Below the pieces are notes generated by a model. The model worked only from the letters and a program-made list of their open reading frames with translations, was not told the DNA's origin and ran no database searches. A stretch of DNA of 64,000 nucleotides, taken from Leptothermofonsia sichuanensis E412 (GTDB lineage: Bacteria; Cyanobacteriota; Cyanobacteriia; Leptolyngbyales; Leptolyngbyaceae). Shown here one piece after another: positions 60,901 through 64,000 of this stretch. The DNA is taken from the NCBI RefSeq assembly GCF_019891175.1, contig NZ_CP072600.1, forward strand, positions 6,324,001 through 6,388,000, given 5' to 3'. Both the position numbers and the translations under genes were made by a program. Each line of letters starts with the position of its first letter. Position 1 is the stretch's first letter.

Positions 60901-62733
60901 TACCGAAATCCCTTCAGAAAAGCGAACCTGTCCCTGTCCCCGTACATCCGCTGGTCTGAAGGATGCCACTGAGCCAGTCAGTTGCATCTCCCCACTGAAC
61001 AAACCCCGCAAATCGGCAGAAAAGCGCCTGAGCTGGATGCCAGAACCAACGACCGTTGCCTGCCAGCGATCGCCCACCGACCTCCCCTGAACCGTAGCTG
61101 TCCCCCCTGCAACCTGCAACACTGTATTTCGCAGGGTGGTCACGCCATCTGCAATCAGAATTTCTCCCCTGGCTGGATAGTCGCCCTCCGATGCCTGCCA
61201 GCGAGTCAAAATTTGCAGGGCATCCACCGGTCCCTTCAGTTGCGTCTGGGCATTAATCCGACCAACTCTCACAGGGAGAGGATTGCCATCGTTATAGGGG
61301 CGGGCAAGTGCATCCCCCGGCACCCCCAATGCCTGAAAATTGAGGGCAATCTGCGCTGGCTCTGTCAGATTGATTTCACCGGAACCAGTGACCTGTCCCC
61401 CAGCGGTTGGAGTTGCCTGCACAGTTGAAATGATTACCCGACGATCAGCCGTATCCAGCCGAAATTCGGTCGTGTATTGACTCAAGGCAACTCGATCAAA
61501 CCGTCCAGGTTTGATACTGCGGGCGATGCCTGACAGAACTGGCTGCTGTAATGGTCCCGTCAGCCTCAAGTCTGCACTAATTGCCCCAGCCGTGGAAAAG
61601 GGCGGCGATACCTGTAATGTTTCAAGCACATCTGGCAGAGTTGCCGACTTTACCCTGGCAGCCATATTAAATCCCTGCTCTAGATGAACCGTTCCCTTCA
61701 CCAGAGCAGGAACCTTACCATAAAAGGCATTGGTATTGTCCAGACGAATTTGCTTGCCTTGCAGTTGCAGTGCTCCTGTTGCTCTGGTGAAAGGACGGGG
61801 AACCCCCTGCGCCTGGAGTGTTACCCCTTCAAATTGGGCTGTCCCCCTTAAATCAGGCAGGGTTTCATCCGGTCGTAACTGAATTGCAATTCTCCCATTC
61901 ACCCGTCCCGATGACAGTGTGAGATTCGGGATATTGACCAGTCGGTCAATTTCAGAAACCAGAAAATTTTGTCCCCGAATTTCGAGATTGGTCTGCAAGG
62001 GCAGGTCTCCCGCAGAGGTACCCTTCGAACTAACAGGTTCTGGTTTTTTCAAGCGTCGAGTTTCACCCTGCAAATCCAGACTGCCTCCGGTGTCTGACTT
62101 TCCAGCAACTTTGTAGGTAAACCGCTGGTTGTTATCAAACAGTTCAGCCTGCCCGTTCAGTTGGGACAACATCACAGGAATGCCTTTCTCACCAGTTTTA
62201 GAGCGGGGCACCAGCACAGCCCTGGCATCCTGAAACCGAATTATCCTTAAATCGGTTCTAATTGGACCGGGCTGCTCTTCCGGTTCGATCTGGGTTTCAA
62301 CCCAGGTACCATCCTTTCCCTGCTCCAGGTAGATCTCGGGCCTGATCGCTGTAATATCCAGATTTAAATCGCGGCTAAAAATGAGCCGTAGCGGGTTAAA
62401 GGCCACGTCTACGGCTTGAATGGAAAGATGGTCTGGGTCTGTTGGCGTTGGTGGCAGGGAAGACGGACCAAATCGAATGCTGGAGAGCGTAAAGCGCTCC
62501 ACTCCACCCAACTGGACGGGTCGATTCAAAGATTGACTTAAATTTTTCTCGACCAGAGGCGATAATTCACGATGAATAAAATTCCATCCCCACCAGGTTC
62601 CCCCTGCCACCCCTGCCACGGTTACCCCCACCAGGGGAATCCCAATTCGCTTGAGGGGACGAACCCAGCGGCGATCGCGCCTATCGGGATTCGGCGAGTT
62701 TCCTGGACCTGGCGGATTTGTCATTTCCGACAC
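57913..62733 (-). CDS. tamB: TamB-like (DUF490) envelope translocation protein
   Basis: The 1606-residue protein has one N-terminal membrane span (about 29-50, RIGIPLVGVTVAGVAGGTWWGWNFI), then a very long beta-rich AsmA/TamB-type region (VERFTLSSIRFGP, LSSGRVNGRIAIQL and many similar strands), and the C-terminal DUF490 domain with AGQVNLFTTQFTLARGYPQTAEFLPQQGLNPNLDIRLIA, TSSPARTESEIVSLIGGG, IEYETRF. TamB proteins span the periplasm as a hydrophobic groove, helping outer-membrane assembly or phospholipid transport. Cyanobacterial homologues are usually somewhat longer. No Omp85 gene is adjacent. Confidence 0.92.
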   Translation of the reverse strand: MSEMTNPPGPGNSPNPDRRDRRWVRPLKRIGIPLVGVTVAGVAGGTWWGWNFIHRELSPLVEKNLSQSLNRPVQLGGVERFTLSSIRFGPSSLPPTPTDPDHLSIQAVDVAFNPLRLIFSRDLNLDITAIRPEIYLEQGKDGTWVETQIEPEEQPGPIRTDLRIIRFQDARAVLVPRSKTGEKGIPVMLSQLNGQAELFDNNQRFTYKVAGKSDTGGSLDLQGETRRLKKPEPVSSKGTSAGDLPLQTNLEIRGQNFLVSEIDRLVNIPNLTLSSGRVNGRIAIQLRPDETLPDLRGTAQFEGVTLQAQGVPRPFTRATGALQLQGKQIRLDNTNAFYGKVPALVKGTVHLEQGFNMAARVKSATLPDVLETLQVSPPFSTAGAISADLRLTGPLQQPVLSGIARSIKPGRFDRVALSQYTTEFRLDTADRRVIISTVQATPTAGGQVTGSGEINLTEPAQIALNFQALGVPGDALARPYNDGNPLPVRVGRINAQTQLKGPVDALQILTRWQASEGDYPARGEILIADGVTTLRNTVLQVAGGTATVQGRSVGDRWQATVVGSGIQLRRFSADLRGLFSGEMQLTGSVASFRPADVRGQGQVRFSEGISVVGQPLDAQIQWDGQKVVVQQATAPGFSANGAVFARLEGQGAPEITGLDLTVQTTDYSLQALSLPLPGGVDYSGRVDFNGRVTGTPVNPNVSGGVALKQFVLNGYAFEPLMQGNLRVANGVNLNVSGVRDRLSATLGADYQLLAFTIQREKAVAKGRTQGGLLLVEATDFPVGMLASPGVATLFPFSGDLSGNLAVDLRKLSAAGQVAIVNPTFGTYRADRFDGRIHIVDGAATLSGAKLRRDGTTFQIDGTAVLQGDDPTIKGQVRIAQGNLQDVLKLLQIFDLQDLARGIQPPVFGTGDDLNTVPVELAEASIQTQLRRLSEVKTLLQLTTEQRAEAPIPELRELVGSLDGELNVSGSLKAGLNANFNLRGQAWKWGPYSAKEVVAVGSFENGVLTLLPLRFQSDQSFVSFSGQLGGQEPSGQFRMENISVESLQPLVNTPLPIEGTLNATATLAGTWNNPQAIGEISLTNGSLNGTAVREGRGNFQYANARLNFGSRIVIAEPEPISIIGSLPFPLPYAGAVTPDSNQISLDINVKNEGLAVLNALNNQVEWVDGQGSVILKVRGTLEQPDAQGTIQLAGATLKARALPEPITDVNGTIAFNRDRLNITEAIVGRFSKGQITAAGTLPLATPFLPEDPDAGKVVAVKLENIRLNLKGLYQGAVDGSVDIMGTALNPLLGGAIQLSNGQVLLAEQAKNASETEKRDFETASASNIEFNNLKLELGRNLRITSAPILNFVASGELTINGSLSEIRPSGVINLTAGQVNLFTTQFTLARGYPQTAEFLPQQGLNPNLDIRLIALVPEVVGSRLPTSTLSNEVIDAPRFQRYGSVQSVRVQARVIGPASELDQNLELTSSPARTESEIVSLIGGGFVSTLGQGNGALGLANIAGSALLTNVQGFIGNALGLSDFRLFPTITPTQDSRDSRRESNLDLAMEAGIDITRALSFSVLKILTSDAPAQFNLRYRLNNEILLRTSTDFSGDSRAIIEYETRF

Positions 62734-63105
62734 TCAGAATGATTTGCTCGTCAATTCTTGTAGTCAATATACTCCTTTCAGTTGGCACGTCAATCGTTCC
62801 GATGACAGTTGAAGGGGTGTCAGGTTTAAGAAATTTAAGGATCGAGGATCGAATAACTCGAACTTTCACCACAGAGGCACAGAGAACACTGAGCTATGCC
62901 CCTGTACCCTCTGGGTCTCTGGGGTAAAGCATCAACTTTCTCGGTTGATTTAATCCACGCTCCAGAAAATTTTGAATTATTAGGTTTTGGATTGAATGTT
63001 TTGAATTCAACGTTTTGAGCCAGAAATATTTCCTCCCTCCCTCCCCCTTCCTCCTTCCTCCTTCCCAAATCTGTAGAATAGGAGAAATAGAGATGAGACA
63101 GGTCC
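62734..63105. other. Divergent spacer between tamB and clpP, 372 bp
   Basis: It contains palindrome copy 3 at 62866-62930. Near the clpP start a TAGAAT at 63072-63077 could be a -10. The stretch around 63030-63065 is a pyrimidine run (cctccctccctccccc) that may affect expression. Confidence 0.5.
62866..62930. repeat. Palindromic ACCACAGAGACACA repeat, copy 3
   Basis: The arms ttcaccacagaggcacagag and ctctgggtctctggggtaaag are imperfectly inverted. Compare 34142-34211 and 50084-50148. Confidence 0.6.
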
Positions 63106-63711
63106 ATGATTCCTACCGTTATTGAACAGTCTGGTCGCGGTGAACGCGCCTTTGACATTTACTCGCGGCTACTGCGGGAGCGAATTGTTTTCTTAGGGCA
63201 GGCGATCGATGCGGATGTTGCCAACCTGGTAGTTGCACAACTACTTTTTCTGGATGCTGAAGACCCTGAGAAAGATATCTACGTCTATATCAACTCTCCT
63301 GGTGGTTCGGTTACGGCAGGCATGGGCATCTATGACACCATGAAGCATATCCGCCCTGACGTTTCCACCATTTGTGTTGGTCTGGCAGCCAGTATGGGTG
63401 CTTTTTTGTTAAGTGCTGGAACAAAAGGCAAACGCATCAGCTTACCCCACTCCCGAATTTTGATCCACCAACCCCTAGGGGGTGCCCAGGGACAGGCTAC
63501 TGATATTGAAATTCAGGCAAAAGAAATTCTGTACCACAAGCAACGACTCAACGAACTACTGGCAGACCATACAGGACAGCCCCTTGCGCGCATCCAGGAG
63601 GACACTGAGCGCGATTTCTTCATGTCAGCCGAAGAAGCCAAAGCCTATGGTTTAGTTGATCAGGTCATTGATCGCCGTCCCTCTGCTGTTCGTCCAGCCG
63701 TCGTCAAGTAG
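63106..63711 (+). CDS. clpP: ATP-dependent Clp protease proteolytic subunit
   Basis: The 201-residue serine protease has a complete triad: Ser96 in GLAASMGAF, His121 in [11 protein letters not shown], Asp170 in EDTERDFF. The N-terminal [23 protein letters not shown] matches ClpP family starts, and the [19 protein letters not shown] block is conserved. It forms a tetradecameric chamber fed by ClpC or ClpX; cyanobacteria carry several paralogues and the partner ClpR or ClpX is not next to this copy. A T-tailed hairpin follows about 75 bp after the stop. Confidence 0.96.
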   Translation: MIPTVIEQSGRGERAFDIYSRLLRERIVFLGQAIDADVANLVVAQLLFLDAEDPEKDIYVYINSPGGSVTAGMGIYDTMKHIRPDVSTICVGLAASMGAFLLSAGTKGKRISLPHSRILIHQPLGGAQGQATDIEIQAKEILYHKQRLNELLADHTGQPLARIQEDTERDFFMSAEEAKAYGLVDQVIDRRPSAVRPAVVK

Positions 63712-63786
63712 TGGATGGAATCTCATAGATTCCAAAAGCCACTCCTGTAGTTACTCCCTAAACTTCCGTAGACACGTTACTTGAAC

Positions 63787-63819
63787 AAGTTCCCTGGGTC
63801 AACCTGGGAACTTTTTTTG
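63787..63819 (+). terminator. Intrinsic terminator after clpP
   Basis: The perfect 8-bp arms AAGTTCCC (63787-63794) and GGGAACTT (63806-63813) are followed by further T residues (seven in a row at 63812-63818). It lies between clpP and the converging partial gene. Confidence 0.85.
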
Positions 63820-63830
63820 AAGCCCTGTCC

Positions 63831-64000
63831 TTACCAGTAGAGGTTGGCATAGATCTGGCTACCGTTCCTGGCACCAGACGTGCTTTGAATGGTTGCTGGA
63901 TTTACGCCCCGGAGTACTAAGTAATTGACGCGAGGACTAGTAGGGCAAATTAAAAGTTCTGCAACATAGGTTGAGTAGAGCGATAGCAAAACCTGACCAT
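63831..64000 (-). CDS. 3' end of an unidentified minus-strand gene (partial)
   Basis: The frame is open from the window edge to a TAA at 63831-63833 and ends PRVNYLVLRGVNPATIQSTS then GARNGSQIYANLYW. The last residues look like an exported or surface protein tail, but 56 codons are too few to name it. The gene converges on clpP. Confidence 0.5.
   Translation of the reverse strand, partial: GQVLLSLYSTYVAELLICPTSPRVNYLVLRGVNPATIQSTSGARNGSQIYANLYW

Overview
The window reads as chromosome of a cyanobacterium, probably filamentous. The HIP1 octamer GCGATCGC is everywhere, and there are genes for the carboxysome shell protein CcmP, the Calvin-cycle regulator CP12, a TamB-like envelope protein, DUF3177 and DUF1993 proteins, plus several families of short dispersed repeats. 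The species cannot be named from the sequence.

Layout. (1) 1-2.4 kb: the edge of a type I-D CRISPR-Cas locus. The Cas3' helicase gene is cut by an IS1-family element with a clean 8-bp target duplication, and a divergent WYL-domain regulator follows. (2) 2.4-21.3 kb: mostly ordinary chromosome with a histidine kinase / response regulator / REC-PAS-GGDEF operon, an AcnA-type aconitase, an aldose-1-epimerase-like gene, a CapA-like phosphoesterase, an M16 peptidase, and ccmP with a pentapeptide-repeat gene. Three copies of a 93-116 bp MITE lie here. (3) 21.4-34 kb: an IS630 element, a four-gene HlyD/ABC-2 exporter with a divergent TetR gene and a perfect palindromic operator, a membrane-anchored YdcF-like protein split by a long coiled insert, and an MsbA-like ABC exporter. 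(4) 34-37 kb: two TPR proteins and a DUF1993 protein.

(5) 37.1-45.4 kb is the unusual part: a broken ribbon-helix-helix (RHH) regulator, a structured leader, an HNH endonuclease, a small cyanobacterial protein, a promoter carrying the same TGTAGTAT half-sites that flank the RHH gene, then about 40 same-strand tRNA units in 3.9 kb. They cover nearly all amino acids and most have an encoded CCA. Ten very small repeats (two families) sit inside tRNA T-, D- and anticodon loops. Two larger structured inserts share a core. All five Leu tRNAs have short variable loops and three tRNAs carry C33. The 3' end of the array is cut inside a tRNA-Ser by a pile-up of IS630, IS1 and IS630 remnants.

(6) 45.4-64 kb: glmM, two small cyanobacterial genes, a pristine IS4 insertion (9-bp duplication), cp12, a TetR gene, a ureidoglycolate lyase-like gene, an SLH lipoprotein, a WecB/TagA/CpsF glycosyltransferase, a sugar-binding lipoprotein, tamB, clpP and the tail of an unidentified minus-strand gene.

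The best-supported biology is a mobile-element-rich accessory segment. One IS1 type inactivated a CRISPR effector and also sits at the broken end of the tRNA array, and the array looks like a regulated, transferable unit with its own promoter and HNH gene.
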